Of a stretch of 64,000 bases of DNA, positions 52,662 through 62,413 are shown one piece after another (the first letter of the stretch is position 1; every line of letters starts with the position of its first letter). The notes beneath the pieces are model-generated. The model searched no databases, was not told the origin of the DNA, and saw nothing but the letters and a program-made list of their open reading frames with translations. Origin of the DNA: Lachnospiraceae bacterium. GTDB taxonomy: Bacteria; Bacillota; Clostridia; Lachnospirales; Lachnospiraceae. The stretch is from the NCBI GenBank assembly GCA_024682375.1, contig JAIKZI010000039.1, positions 62,001-126,000 of the forward strand, read 5' to 3'. The position numbers and the translations under genes are program-made.

Positions 52662-54746
52662 TTATTTTACATCCTTAATTGAAAATGAAATACGTCCCAT
52701 CTTATCTTTGCCAAGGCAAACAACCTTAACAACATCACCAAGAGTAAGAACATCTTCAACATGTTCGATTCTCTCGTTTGCAATTTTTGAAATGTGAACC
52801 ATTCCCTCTTTGCCAGGAGCAAATTCAAGGAATGCACCGAATTCTTTGATATTTACAACAGTACCTGTAAGAATCTGTCCTTCAAAGAAATCTGTAGTGA
52901 TGATTTCAATCATCTTAAGAGCATCATCGATACCCTTCTGATCTGTACCGCATACATCTACACGGCCATCATCTGTAATATCAATCTTAACGCCTGTACG
53001 AGCGATAATTTCATTGATTGTCTTTCCTCTCTGACCAACTACATCACCGATCTTCTGAGGATCAATCTTTGTAGATACAATCTTAGGTGCATATTTAGAA
53101 AGTTCTTTTCTAGGCTCTGCAATTGCCTTTGACATACAAGTATCCATGATGAAGAAACGAGCTTCTCTAGTTCTTCTAATAGCCTCTTCAACGATTGGCT
53201 TTGTAAGACCATGAATCTTGATATCCATCTGGATAGCTGTGATTCCTTCTTTAGTACCTGTTACCTTGAAGTCCATATCACCGAAGAAATCTTCGATACC
53301 CTGGATATCTGTAAGTACAACATAATCATCATCGCTATCTCCAGTTACAAGACCACAAGAAATACCTGCAACCATATCCTTAAGAGGAACACCTGCAGCC
53401 ATAAGTGACATACATGATGCACAAGTAGAAGCCATTGATGTAGATCCGTTTGATTCGAATGTCTCGGATACGGCACGGATTGCATATGGGAAATCTTCTG
53501 CTGATGGAAGTACTGGGATAAGCGCTCTCTCAGCCAAAGCTCCGTGTCCGATTTCTCTACGTCCCGGTCCTCTAGAAGGTTTTGTCTCACCTACTGAGTA
53601 TGAAGGGAAGTTATACTGGTGAAGATATCTCTTCTCAGTGATATTAGGATCAAGTCCATCAACCTTCTGTACTTCAGAAAGTGGTGCAAGTGTTACTACA
53701 TCACAAATCTGAGTCTGTCCACGAGTGAACATAGCTGAACCATGAACTCTAGGAATCAAATCTACTTCAGCAGAAAGCGGTCTAATCTGATCGATTGCTC
53801 TTCCATCTGGACGCTTATGATCCTTTAGAATCATCTTTCTAACTGTCTTCTTCTGATACTGATAAATTGCATCAGGAATGAATGGAAGCCATTCTTCCTT
53901 ATCTGCAAATGCTTCTTCAAGTTTAGCTGTGATTTCTCTTATGTTTTCATCACGCTTCATCTTATCATCTGTGAAAACTGCCTCTTCCATATACTCTGGA
54001 GTAACAATTTCCTTCATAGCGCTGATCATTTCAGCTGGTACTTCATAATGCTCATAATCATGCTTTTCTTTACCAACTTCTGCAATAATCTCATCAAAGA
54101 ATTTAATAATTGTCTGGTTTAAATCATGAGCCTTGTAAATTGCCTCAAGCATCTTATCTTCAGGGATTACATTAGCTCCTGCCTCAATCATAATAACCTT
54201 TTCACGTGTTGAAGCAACAGTAAGTTCGAGGTCACCCTCGTCCCATTCCTTCTGTGAAGGGTTCATAATAAATTCACCATCGATCATACCAACCTGTGTC
54301 ATAGCACATGGACCATCGAATGGGATATCTGAAATGCAAGTAGCGATTGCTGTACCAAGCATAGCAACAAGCTCAGGACGGCACTCTGGGTCTACTGACA
54401 TTACTAAGTTGTTAAGAGTTACATCGTTTCTATAATCCTTTGGGAACAAAGGTCTCATAGGTCTATCGATTACACGTGATGTAAGAACGGCATTATCAGA
54501 AGCCTTTCCTTCTCTCTTCTTGAATCCACCAGGAATCTTTCCTACTGAATAGAACTTTTCCTCAAAATCAACTGAGAGTGGGAAGAAATCAACTCCTTCT
54601 CTTGGCTTATCTGAGGCTGTTGCAGTACATAACTCTGTAGTCTCACCGTATTTAATAAATACAGCACCATTAGCCTGTTTAGCCACTTTGCCGACCTCAA
54701 CGGATAGTTTTCTACCGCAGAGATCCATTTCGAATGTCTTTACCAT
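52662..54746 (-). CDS. pnp: Polyribonucleotide nucleotidyltransferase (PNPase)
   Basis: This 694-residue protein has two RNase PH domains with FFPLSVDFEEKFYSVGKIPGG and GRREIGHGALAERAL, followed by KH and S1 domains near the C-terminus. It degrades RNA 3' to 5' by phosphorolysis. TAGGAG eight bases upstream fixes the ATG at 54746. It follows rpsO, with a hairpin between. Confidence 0.97.
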   Translation of the reverse strand: MVKTFEMDLCGRKLSVEVGKVAKQANGAVFIKYGETTELCTATASDKPREGVDFFPLSVDFEEKFYSVGKIPGGFKKREGKASDNAVLTSRVIDRPMRPLFPKDYRNDVTLNNLVMSVDPECRPELVAMLGTAIATCISDIPFDGPCAMTQVGMIDGEFIMNPSQKEWDEGDLELTVASTREKVIMIEAGANVIPEDKMLEAIYKAHDLNQTIIKFFDEIIAEVGKEKHDYEHYEVPAEMISAMKEIVTPEYMEEAVFTDDKMKRDENIREITAKLEEAFADKEEWLPFIPDAIYQYQKKTVRKMILKDHKRPDGRAIDQIRPLSAEVDLIPRVHGSAMFTRGQTQICDVVTLAPLSEVQKVDGLDPNITEKRYLHQYNFPSYSVGETKPSRGPGRREIGHGALAERALIPVLPSAEDFPYAIRAVSETFESNGSTSMASTCASCMSLMAAGVPLKDMVAGISCGLVTGDSDDDYVVLTDIQGIEDFFGDMDFKVTGTKEGITAIQMDIKIHGLTKPIVEEAIRRTREARFFIMDTCMSKAIAEPRKELSKYAPKIVSTKIDPQKIGDVVGQRGKTINEIIARTGVKIDITDDGRVDVCGTDQKGIDDALKMIEIITTDFFEGQILTGTVVNIKEFGAFLEFAPGKEGMVHISKIANERIEHVEDVLTLGDVVKVVCLGKDKMGRISFSIKDVK

Positions 54747-54791
54747 CACTTCGTCTCCTAACGTCAAAAAAAATTATTCAAACTAAAATTA

Positions 54792-54819
54792 GAGCGAAAT
54801 ATGAAAACATATTCCGCTC
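54792..54819 (-). terminator. Terminator-like hairpin between rpsO and pnp
   Basis: GAGCGAAATATG pairs with CATATTCCGCTC (one mismatch) across four bases; on the minus strand the 3' side is followed by TAATTTTAG. In other bacteria rpsO-pnp hairpins serve for processing and attenuation. Confidence 0.6.
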
Positions 54820-54828
54820 CAAATAAAA

Positions 54829-55095
54829 TTACTTTCTAAGTCCAAGTCTCTCGATCAATGAACGATATCTTTCAATATCAACAGACTTAAGATATCCAAG
54901 AAGGCTTCTTCTCTTACCTACCATCTTAAGAAGTCCTCTTCTTGAGTGGTGATCCTTAGGGTTAGCCTTAAGGTGCTCTGTAAGCTCCTTGATTCTCTCT
55001 GTAAGAACTGCTACCTGTACTTCTGGTGAACCAGTATCTCCAGCTGTACGAGCGTACTCATTGATGATTGCTGTTTTTCTCTCTTTAGAAATCAT
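54829..55095 (-). CDS. rpsO: 30S ribosomal protein S15
   Basis: This 88-residue protein starts [15 protein letters not shown] and has the [10 protein letters not shown] and HHSRRGLL motifs. GGAGG is eight bases before the ATG at 55095. Confidence 0.98.
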   Translation of the reverse strand: MISKERKTAIINEYARTAGDTGSPEVQVAVLTERIKELTEHLKANPKDHHSRRGLLKMVGKRRSLLGYLKSVDIERYRSLIERLGLRK

Positions 55096-55179
55096 TTTGT
55101 TATCCTCCAAAAAACTTTTATAAAGCCTGAATCAGGCAACAGGTCGGATATTCCAGTTGCTTAACACAGGTACACAACA
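55096..55179 (-). ncRNA. Structured rpsO leader, candidate S15 autoregulatory element
   Basis: The leader contains a GCAAC...GTTGC hairpin (55136-55160) overlapping a second, GCCTGAATCAGGC (55125-55137), so the two compete, followed by six T and then GGAGG. S15 autoregulates via its mRNA leader in several phyla. Structure read by eye; family not tested. Confidence 0.5.
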
Positions 55180-55185
55180 TTTAGA

Positions 55186-55214
55186 ATAGTACCACAAACT
55201 ATATAAATTGTAAA
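55186..55214 (-). promoter_or_regulatory. rpsO promoter
   Basis: Minus strand: TTTACA (55209-55214), a 17-base spacer and TACTAT (55186-55191). Confidence 0.7.
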
Positions 55215-55220
55215 GTTAAC

Positions 55221-56210
55221 TTATTTATACTGACTGGCATTGCTAGAATCTACAGGTTTAAACGGAACCCAGATATATTTGCCATCATCTGTAGCATATT
55301 TTACATCTTTAATGGACTTTCCTTTGCCTAGTAATGAAGCACATTTAACAGCCATCTCAGCCTGTGTTTCAGCATCCTGCAAAACAGTGAAAGACATGTC
55401 GCCATCAACAATTGACTGGCATCCTTCTTTAGATGCATCTACACCACATACCGGAATCTTTTTAGGATCCAAACCATTTTCCTTTAAAGCCTCTACAGCT
55501 CCTATAGCCATAGTATCATTATTACAAAAGATTGCATCTACACTCTGCTTTGTTTTCATGAAAGTATTAAATTTTGCCTTAGCTTCTTCGCTAGTCCAAT
55601 TAGCATAGTCCATAAAAACATAATTTACTGAAACATTCTTCTGTCTAAAGAATTTTTTTACAGCAGACGTACGACCAATTGTTCCTGAATGGCCTTTTTC
55701 CCCTTCAAAAATAATTGCATTGAAAGAAGAAGGATTATTAAGTTTCTTGTAAACATAATCAGCCTGATATTTACCAGCATCCTGTTCTTTAGAACCGACA
55801 TAAATATATTCAGAATCAGATAAATGTTCATCATTTGGCTGTGTATTTACGTAAATAATAGGTAAACCATTTGAAGCAACATTCATCTGAAGAGCTGTTT
55901 CTGCATCAGAAAGTCTAAGAATAATAGCCTTATAACCTTCACTCTTTGCTTTTCTGACTTCCTTTGCCTGTTTGTCTACATCATCACCGGTATTAACCAT
56001 AGTCAGGTTTACGCCCTGACTGCTTGCCTGCTCTTTGATATTATCTGAAAGATTCTTTCTAAAAGCATCTTTCGTATCTGTCATAATAAGTTTTACTTTT
56101 ACACCGTCCGCAGAATTTCCTTGATTACTGCCACAAGATGTCAAAGTAGATACAAAAACAAATGAAACCACTGCTAAACTAAGTAGCTTTTTAAAAATTC
56201 TAGAATTCAT
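55221..56210 (-). CDS. Sugar-binding lipoprotein, periplasmic-binding-protein type 1
   Basis: This 329-residue protein has a lipobox (LTSC, Cys26) and the two-lobed type 1 sugar-binding fold, with VKLIMTDTKDAF early, IFCNNDTMAIGAVEAL and PVCGVDASKEGC late, closest in look to galactose/ribose-binding proteins. No ABC ATPase or permease is adjacent; instead a chemoreceptor lies 13 bases upstream. It may present a sugar to that receptor. The ATG at 56210 gives a proper signal peptide. Confidence 0.85.
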   Translation of the reverse strand: MNSRIFKKLLSLAVVSFVFVSTLTSCGSNQGNSADGVKVKLIMTDTKDAFRKNLSDNIKEQASSQGVNLTMVNTGDDVDKQAKEVRKAKSEGYKAIILRLSDAETALQMNVASNGLPIIYVNTQPNDEHLSDSEYIYVGSKEQDAGKYQADYVYKKLNNPSSFNAIIFEGEKGHSGTIGRTSAVKKFFRQKNVSVNYVFMDYANWTSEEAKAKFNTFMKTKQSVDAIFCNNDTMAIGAVEALKENGLDPKKIPVCGVDASKEGCQSIVDGDMSFTVLQDAETQAEMAVKCASLLGKGKSIKDVKYATDDGKYIWVPFKPVDSSNASQYK

Positions 56211-56223
56211 ATCGCAGCCTTCC

Positions 56224-58215
56224 TTAAATCTTAAATCTATGAACATAATCTGTAAGTGTTTCAGATGTATTCGCCAACTCATGTGAGTTATCAGCTACAT
56301 CCTGGCTGCTCTGAGTGATATTTTCAGCCTGCTCTACCATATTATTTGATGTAGCAAGAATTTCTTCGGCTGAAGCTGCCTGCTCTTCAGAAATAGCCGC
56401 AACATTGGTTGCTACCTCATCTACCTTTTCAACATTTTTAACCATCTTCTCCATACTTGAATGAGATTCCTGGATGTTGTTATATATCTGGTCAAAAGTA
56501 GAAACAGCTACTTCAATAAGTTTACCGTTTTCTTCAATACTCTTTGCAGACACATCAGCTTCATTGACTGCATTTTCAATAAGCCTATGTACCTGAGCGA
56601 TAAGGTCAGAAATATTCTTAGCATTTGAAGCTGAGGTATTAGCAAGATTTCCAATCTCAGACGCAACTACAGCAAAACCTCTACCGGCTTCTCCAGCTCG
56701 AGCTGCTTCAATAGATGCATTTAGAGAAAGCAAGTTTGTCTCTTCAGCAATTTCATGGATCAAGCTTACAATATTTGTAATTTCTTCTGAGGCTTTTCCA
56801 ACGTCATTAATTGAATTAACAAGATTTGAATTAGCCTTCTGTATCTCATCCATAGCTATACTAAGATGACGCATATCTTCAATTCCTTTTTTAGAAATCA
56901 AAACCGTCTCTTTCATACTAGCATCAGCTTTTTCACTATTATCTCTAGTATCTGTAACAATCTGCGCCAAAGTTGTTGCATCAGATGCAATTTCATTTAC
57001 GGCTTCAGCAAGCTGGTCTACTGTTTCATTAAGCTGTTTCATAGCTTCGCCCTGAGCCTTGGATGCATTAAACATAGAACGTGAAACTGAATCAGAATTA
57101 TCAGATTCCTCTCTAAGTTTCATAGACTCAGAATTTATAGAATGAATCATGTCACGCATAGAATCAACGAATTCATGAATTCGTCCTCCCATGTCTCCAA
57201 TCTCATCATTACTATCAATATCTACATCGATAGTAAAATCGCCATCAGACATAGACTTAATATGTTTTGTGATTACAGAAATAGGGGCAACTACCCTATT
57301 AACTACCAAAACAACTAATACAATAATAATTAAAACTGATACAATGCCAAGTAAAATCAAAATTCTAGCAAGGTTTGTAACTGGAGCCAGAATAACTGAC
57401 TGTTTTACATACGAAACCAAAACTAAATCTGTACCAGAAATTTCTCTGAAGGAAACAATATATGATGCAATATTCTGTGTAGAAAGATTCCCTTTATTCA
57501 GAGCCTTAGCAATTCCACTATAAAGCTTATTAGAATCACTTTCACTAATCTGTTTTGAAAGTCGTGAAGTATCACGATCTGCGATAATTTTATTAGAATC
57601 AGAAATATCTATTAAAGTAGAACTTGCATGATCCATTTTAACGCCAGAATTTACAATTACAGAAATTTTATCAATTGAAACATCTGCACCAATTACTTTA
57701 ACTACATCAGAACCATCATTTAAGATTCCTGTAGCTGATATAACAGGTTTACCATCAACAGCCTTATAGACAGGTCCAAATGCCATTTCCACTCTTGTGA
57801 GTCCCTGCTTATACCACTCTCTTGTAGTTGGATCAAATGACTTTGATTTCAATTGAGACGCTTCCATATATGAGCCATCAGAACCACCAATATAAAGTCC
57901 ATCAGGTGCATTCTTATTGAATTTATAGTTAGCATCTAAAGTCCTCTGTATAATTTCCTGTTCCTTTGGACCATTTTCAATTGTATTTTTCACCGAAGAA
58001 AAATACGTAAGCAAATCATTCATCCATGACTCAATATTGTCACTCTGATTTGTAATAGATGACTCCAATTGTGAAGTCGCCATTTTTGTTAGTTCTTTTT
58101 TCGAAAGTTCAGTAGATACACCGACCAAAATTGCAATCATCAAAACCACAATTGGTACGATATAAGTCAAAAGTTTTGTCCTAATCTTTCTAGTCTTCTT
58201 TTTTTCCTTTTGCAT
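56224..58215 (-). CDS. Methyl-accepting chemotaxis protein with dCache-type sensor
   Basis: This 663-residue protein has an N-terminal membrane segment (about 13-36), a large extracytoplasmic dCache-like domain with [10 protein letters not shown], a second membrane segment (about 280-304), HAMP (about 305-360) and a cytoplasmic signalling domain with the hairpin tip [19 protein letters not shown]. It sends ligand signals to CheA. AGGAG six bases upstream fixes the ATG. It sits between an NlpC/P60 hydrolase and a sugar-binding protein. Confidence 0.93.
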   Translation of the reverse strand: MQKEKKKTRKIRTKLLTYIVPIVVLMIAILVGVSTELSKKELTKMATSQLESSITNQSDNIESWMNDLLTYFSSVKNTIENGPKEQEIIQRTLDANYKFNKNAPDGLYIGGSDGSYMEASQLKSKSFDPTTREWYKQGLTRVEMAFGPVYKAVDGKPVISATGILNDGSDVVKVIGADVSIDKISVIVNSGVKMDHASSTLIDISDSNKIIADRDTSRLSKQISESDSNKLYSGIAKALNKGNLSTQNIASYIVSFREISGTDLVLVSYVKQSVILAPVTNLARILILLGIVSVLIIIVLVVLVVNRVVAPISVITKHIKSMSDGDFTIDVDIDSNDEIGDMGGRIHEFVDSMRDMIHSINSESMKLREESDNSDSVSRSMFNASKAQGEAMKQLNETVDQLAEAVNEIASDATTLAQIVTDTRDNSEKADASMKETVLISKKGIEDMRHLSIAMDEIQKANSNLVNSINDVGKASEEITNIVSLIHEIAEETNLLSLNASIEAARAGEAGRGFAVVASEIGNLANTSASNAKNISDLIAQVHRLIENAVNEADVSAKSIEENGKLIEVAVSTFDQIYNNIQESHSSMEKMVKNVEKVDEVATNVAAISEEQAASAEEILATSNNMVEQAENITQSSQDVADNSHELANTSETLTDYVHRFKI

Positions 58216-58239
58216 GTTACACTCCTGCAAATTGCTTAA

Positions 58240-59157
58240 TTACGGTAATACTCTAGTTGCCTTTACGAAACGTCCTGGATAATTCAACCCTGTAACCTTG
58301 CATCCAGCTCCGGGATTCAATTCTGATATAACCATTCCATTTCCTATATATATTGCCACGTGAGATACTCTTCCATAACCATAGAATACTAAATCACCCG
58401 GTAATAATTCTGATGTAGAAACTCTAGTTCCTATATTGGACTGAGCAGCTGATGAATGTGGTAGATAAACTCCATACTGAGCATAAATCCTCATAACAAA
58501 ACCAGAACAGTCAGCTCCACTAGTCAAAGATGTTCCGCCCCAAATATATCTGAGCCCTTTATAATTCAGTGCATTGGAAACGACACTAGACCTTACATCA
58601 CTAACTCCACGGCCATAGTATGCCTCTGTCTGATTCAGTGATGTCTCAAGTGAAGAATTAGATACCAAAAATTCTTTTGCTCGATTTTCAGCATCCTGAC
58701 CTACAAGTAGATATTCTTTCTTTACAAAACCGGAAACTTCTCCAGAAGTAATCTGATACCAATCATCTACACAACCTACAATTTCGCAGGCACAACCATC
58801 TGGAAGTTTTCCTACTCTTTTAGAATTAGAAGAAGCGCTCTCTCTTACATTTACATTTCCACCAGGAATAGCCATTCCCAAATGTTTAAATCCATACTGG
58901 CTTCCAGCCTCAGGGACGCCTTCAATAGGAGCACTAGAAACAGAATGATTGTCTGTTGAAATAACACCCTTATTCTTATTAAACAACATTTTAGATACGC
59001 CAGCCGTTTTTGAACCATGTTTTAAATTCAAATAAGATGACACACCTGATGTAGGAATCTCAAACTTATCATGCGCACTTAATGATGTCTTTGTACATAA
59101 AGTTACGGATACGATCAGGAAAAAAGTAAAACCGATCCCAAGAATACTTTTCTTCAC
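58240..59157 (-). CDS. Secreted SH3-NlpC/P60 peptidoglycan endopeptidase
   Basis: This 305-residue protein has a signal peptide (about 1-28), an SH3_3 domain (about 97-152) with NVNVRESASSNSKRVGKL, and a C-terminal NlpC/P60 domain with catalytic Cys217 (GADCSGF) and His266 (VSHVAIYIG). It cuts peptide stems in the wall. The start is a GTG with GAGGAAGG upstream. It leads the run with the chemoreceptor and binding protein. Confidence 0.9.
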   Translation of the reverse strand: MKKSILGIGFTFFLIVSVTLCTKTSLSAHDKFEIPTSGVSSYLNLKHGSKTAGVSKMLFNKNKGVISTDNHSVSSAPIEGVPEAGSQYGFKHLGMAIPGGNVNVRESASSNSKRVGKLPDGCACEIVGCVDDWYQITSGEVSGFVKKEYLLVGQDAENRAKEFLVSNSSLETSLNQTEAYYGRGVSDVRSSVVSNALNYKGLRYIWGGTSLTSGADCSGFVMRIYAQYGVYLPHSSAAQSNIGTRVSTSELLPGDLVFYGYGRVSHVAIYIGNGMVISELNPGAGCKVTGLNYPGRFVKATRVLP

Positions 59158-59208
59158 TTTCTTATACCTTCCTCTTTATTAGTAATGATTTATCTATTAA
59201 ACATTTAA

Positions 59209-60120
59209 CTACAATCCAAAATAAGAAATAGCATATGCTTTGTCACTTTCAATCTGTCTCTTTAACTCCTCTAAAGAATTGAAAGTTTTCTCTGGTCTTA
59301 CAAATTCTAAAAACCTGACAGTAGCCTCTTCTCCATACAAATCTCCATTGAAATTCAAAAGGTTTGTTTCTACTGAAACATGACCATCATCTTCAATAGT
59401 TGGTCTAATTCCAATATTTGTAATACCAAAATAAGTTTTATCCAAAATATCTACTTCTGTTAGATAAACTCCATTCTTTGCAAGAAGTTTATCGCTAGGA
59501 GGAAGTAGATTAATAGTCGGAATTCCAATCTTAGAACCAATTTTCTTTCCATGTGAAATTTTTCCACGGACAAAATATGGATAGCCTAGAAGTTCATTAG
59601 CCATTTTCACATTTCCATCTATAATTTCACTGCGAATCAAAGAAGAACTGATTTCTATATTTTTGTCTTTTATCTTTTCAATAACCTCTAACTTGAAATT
59701 ATACTTCAAAGAAAGTTCTTTTAAAACATAAATATCGCCTAATCCCTTATAGCCAAATCTAAAATCAGATCCAACGCAAAGATATTCCATATGATATCTT
59801 TCTTTTAAAATCCTAATGAAATCTTCAGCTTCTGTTTTAATAAAGCGATCATCAAATTTACAAATCAAACAATAATCGATATCTTCGTTTTCTAAAATCG
59901 ACATTCTTTCTTCGAAGCTAAGTAGATTTCTCTTATCCTCAGCACTATCAAGCGTAATTCGTGGTGAAACATCAAAGGTGAGTACCATTTTTTCCAAAGA
60001 AGTTTTCTTTAAAAGTGAAATAAGCTTCTCATGGCCTAAATGGAAACCATCAAATTTCCCAATTGTAATAGCTGTAGGTTCTTCTATTTTATTTTCAAAA
60101 AAATCATTAATTATCTTCAT
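59209..60120 (-). CDS. ribF: Bifunctional riboflavin kinase/FAD synthetase
   Basis: This 303-residue protein has an N-terminal FAD synthetase domain (IGKFDGFHLGHEKLI) and a C-terminal riboflavin kinase domain (GIPTINLLPP). It makes FMN and FAD, needed by the Rnf flavin subunits. The ATG at 60120 lies 14 bases inside truB. Confidence 0.96.
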   Translation of the reverse strand: MKIINDFFENKIEEPTAITIGKFDGFHLGHEKLISLLKKTSLEKMVLTFDVSPRITLDSAEDKRNLLSFEERMSILENEDIDYCLICKFDDRFIKTEAEDFIRILKERYHMEYLCVGSDFRFGYKGLGDIYVLKELSLKYNFKLEVIEKIKDKNIEISSSLIRSEIIDGNVKMANELLGYPYFVRGKISHGKKIGSKIGIPTINLLPPSDKLLAKNGVYLTEVDILDKTYFGITNIGIRPTIEDDGHVSVETNLLNFNGDLYGEEATVRFLEFVRPEKTFNSLEELKRQIESDKAYAISYFGL

Positions 60121-61000
60121 AACCAAACATCTTTAAAACCACATAACCATCTTCATCTTTTTTATAAAGAGAAACGAATTTCCCTGAAGATGAATATACC
60201 CTATATATATCAGATTCTACAATCTCTGATGAAAAATTGCTGTCATAAAGTCTATTACCGTTTTTAAGATAACACTCACTTTCTCTTTTCATAACCAATT
60301 TCGGATATACATAAAAAATAGAGTCCAAATCCATAATGCAATCAGATAATTGTTCTTCAGTCATATTTCTAAGTTCGTCTAAAGTATGAGCATTTAAAAC
60401 TGAAAAATTTTCAGTCTTAGTTCTTCGTAGATAGCTCATAGTTCCTAGAGTTCCTAGTTTCTCCCCTATATCTTTACAAAGAGTTCTGATATATGTTCCT
60501 TTAGAACAATCCACAAGAAAACGAACTTTGTTTTCCTCTATCGAAAGAATATTTAAATCAAAGATTTCTATATGTGTAGGCTTTCTCTCAATCACTTCGC
60601 CTTTTCTTGCGAGATCATAAAGTTTCTGTCCGTTAACTTTTTTAGCAGAATACATAGGTGGAATCTGATCGAATTCACCGATAAAAGAAGGAAATACTTT
60701 TTCTATCTCCTTACTACTAACACAAACATCTCTTTTCTCTATGATTTCGCCTGTGATATCTTCTGTATCAGTCGATATTCCAAGAGTCAATTCAGCTTCG
60801 TACTGTTTATTGGACTCGGGCATAACTGAAACAGCCTTCGTTCCACGTTCCACGCAGATTAGAAGTAAACCTGTCGCCATCGGATCCAAAGTTCCTGTAT
60901 GACCAATTTTCTTCGTATGTAGAATCTTTCGAAGAGCAGAGACTACAGCAAATGAAGTCATTCCCTCTTCTTTATCTATTAAAATATAACCACTTTTCAT
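60107..61000 (-). CDS. truB: tRNA pseudouridine55 synthase TruB
   Basis: This 297-residue protein has YILIDKEEGMTSF and GHTGTLDPMATGLL, the latter with the catalytic Asp. It converts U55 of tRNA. The ATG at 61000 is preferred over an upstream in-frame start that reads through a terminator hairpin. GGGAT lies just before. Confidence 0.96.
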   Translation of the reverse strand: MKSGYILIDKEEGMTSFAVVSALRKILHTKKIGHTGTLDPMATGLLLICVERGTKAVSVMPESNKQYEAELTLGISTDTEDITGEIIEKRDVCVSSKEIEKVFPSFIGEFDQIPPMYSAKKVNGQKLYDLARKGEVIERKPTHIEIFDLNILSIEENKVRFLVDCSKGTYIRTLCKDIGEKLGTLGTMSYLRRTKTENFSVLNAHTLDELRNMTEEQLSDCIMDLDSIFYVYPKLVMKRESECYLKNGNRLYDSNFSSEIVESDIYRVYSSSGKFVSLYKKDEDGYVVLKMFGYEDN

Positions 61001-61015
61001 ATAAATCCCAAAAAA

Positions 61016-61037
61016 GGACACGGTTTTATCCGTGTCC
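61016..61037 (-). terminator. Intrinsic terminator between nrnA and truB
   Basis: A perfect 8-bp stem GGACACGG/CCGTGTCC with a six-base loop, followed on the minus strand by TTTTTT and then the truB SD. Confidence 0.8.
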
Positions 61038-61051
61038 ATATAATATCTATT

Positions 61052-61999
61052 TTAAGAAAGAGCTTCTTTAATATCACCAAGAATCTCTTCTTTAAATTTT
61101 GCTTCATTGTGTCCATACAATAGGCCTGCAGCCTTTGCATGTCCGCCACCACGGTATCTCTGAGCAATCTCGGCTACATTGATATCATTTGTAGCTCTAA
61201 GAGAAACCTTCATCTGATTATCAATAGTATCATAAGCAAATATAGCGACCTCAACTCCTCTAGTTGAACGTAGAGAAGCAACAATACCCTCTAAATGCTT
61301 AGGTTCGACATTGTATTCTTTCATTTCATGTCTAGTGATATGACAATAAATCACCTTGCCATCGAGATGAAGTTCAGCTTTGCAAAGCGCATAACCTAAA
61401 ATTCTATTCTGGTCAAAAGTCTTCTCATAGAAAACATGATCCACAATATAAGGATAATCAATTCCTTTATCCATAAGTACACCGGCTACATGCATTGTAT
61501 GAGATGATGTAGATGAATACTGGAAAACACCTGTATCTGTAATCAAACCACAATAAAGGCATTCAGCAATTTCTTTTGTAATAAAGTCTGGATTCATTCT
61601 ATCATAGACCATTTCACAAGCACTGCTTTTTTCCGGCTCAACATCAGAAATATCGGCAAAAGCATCATTGCTAAGATGATGATCAATGCAGAATGTTTCC
61701 TTTGCTTCTTTAAAATATTTTCCCGCTGGACCTAATCTATCTATATCACCGCAATCGACAGCAATAAAGAGATCGAATGGCTCCTGAAAACTTCCAGGTT
61801 CTTCGATTTTGTCGCTGTTTTTAAGGAAGGAAAAAATAGTAGGAATCGTCTGTAAAAACACATGAACCTCACTATCTGTATTATCTTTAAGATAATTATA
61901 TATGGATAGCGCGCTTCCTATGCTATCGCCGTCGGGACGAACATGTCCAGCGATACCAATTCTTTTCTTTCCTTTGCAAACATCCAAAATTGCAGCCAT
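61052..61999 (-). CDS. nrnA: NanoRNase/pAp phosphatase NrnA (DHH-DHHA1)
   Basis: This 315-residue protein has a DHH domain (HVRPDGDSIGSAL, VDCGD, CIDHH) and a DHHA1 domain with GGGHAKAAG. It degrades 2-5 nucleotide RNAs and hydrolyses 3'-phosphoadenosine-5'-phosphate. CAGGAGAG precedes the ATG. Standard place between rbfA and truB. Confidence 0.95.
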   Translation of the reverse strand: MAAILDVCKGKKRIGIAGHVRPDGDSIGSALSIYNYLKDNTDSEVHVFLQTIPTIFSFLKNSDKIEEPGSFQEPFDLFIAVDCGDIDRLGPAGKYFKEAKETFCIDHHLSNDAFADISDVEPEKSSACEMVYDRMNPDFITKEIAECLYCGLITDTGVFQYSSTSSHTMHVAGVLMDKGIDYPYIVDHVFYEKTFDQNRILGYALCKAELHLDGKVIYCHITRHEMKEYNVEPKHLEGIVASLRSTRGVEVAIFAYDTIDNQMKVSLRATNDINVAEIAQRYRGGGHAKAAGLLYGHNEAKFKEEILGDIKEALS

Positions 62000-62030
62000 A
62001 TGATCTCTCCTGATTTAAATACTATATTTA

Positions 62031-62402
62031 TTAATCGTCTTCTCTCTCATCTTTCTTAGAGACTTCATCAATCATCTTAGACATCATAACGCCATACTCA
62101 ATAGAATCGTCTTCTAAGAAAGTAAGCTCTGGTGTATTTCTAAGATTTACAGTACGAGCAAGCGCACCTCTAATGAATTTCTTAGAAGAGTTCAAACCTT
62201 CCATAGTATCCTGTCTTGCTTTTCTATCACCCAAAACGGAGATATAAACCTTACAAGTCTTAAGATCCGGCGCTACTTCAACGGAAGTAACGCTAGTCAT
62301 CATATTGATTCTTGGATCTTTTACATCATTTCTGATGATATTTGAAAGTTCTCTACGAACCTCTTCATTTATACGAATATTTTTAATACTATTCTTTCTC
62401 AA
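62031..62402 (-). CDS. rbfA: Ribosome-binding factor A
   Basis: This 123-residue KH-type protein has NEEVRRELSNII and the KVYISVLG core. It helps 16S 5' end maturation at low temperature. It lies 11 bases after infB. Confidence 0.96.
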   Translation of the reverse strand: MRKNSIKNIRINEEVRRELSNIIRNDVKDPRINMMTSVTSVEVAPDLKTCKVYISVLGDRKARQDTMEGLNSSKKFIRGALARTVNLRNTPELTFLEDDSIEYGVMMSKMIDEVSKKDEREDD

Positions 62403-62413
62403 AAATCTGCTCC

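Noticed and set aside
58216..58239. Riboswitch or regulatory site before the chemoreceptor gene
   Set aside because: The gap is only 24 bases and holds just the SD.
61001..61039. Upstream in-frame start of truB
   Set aside because: The extra codons read through a perfect terminator hairpin.
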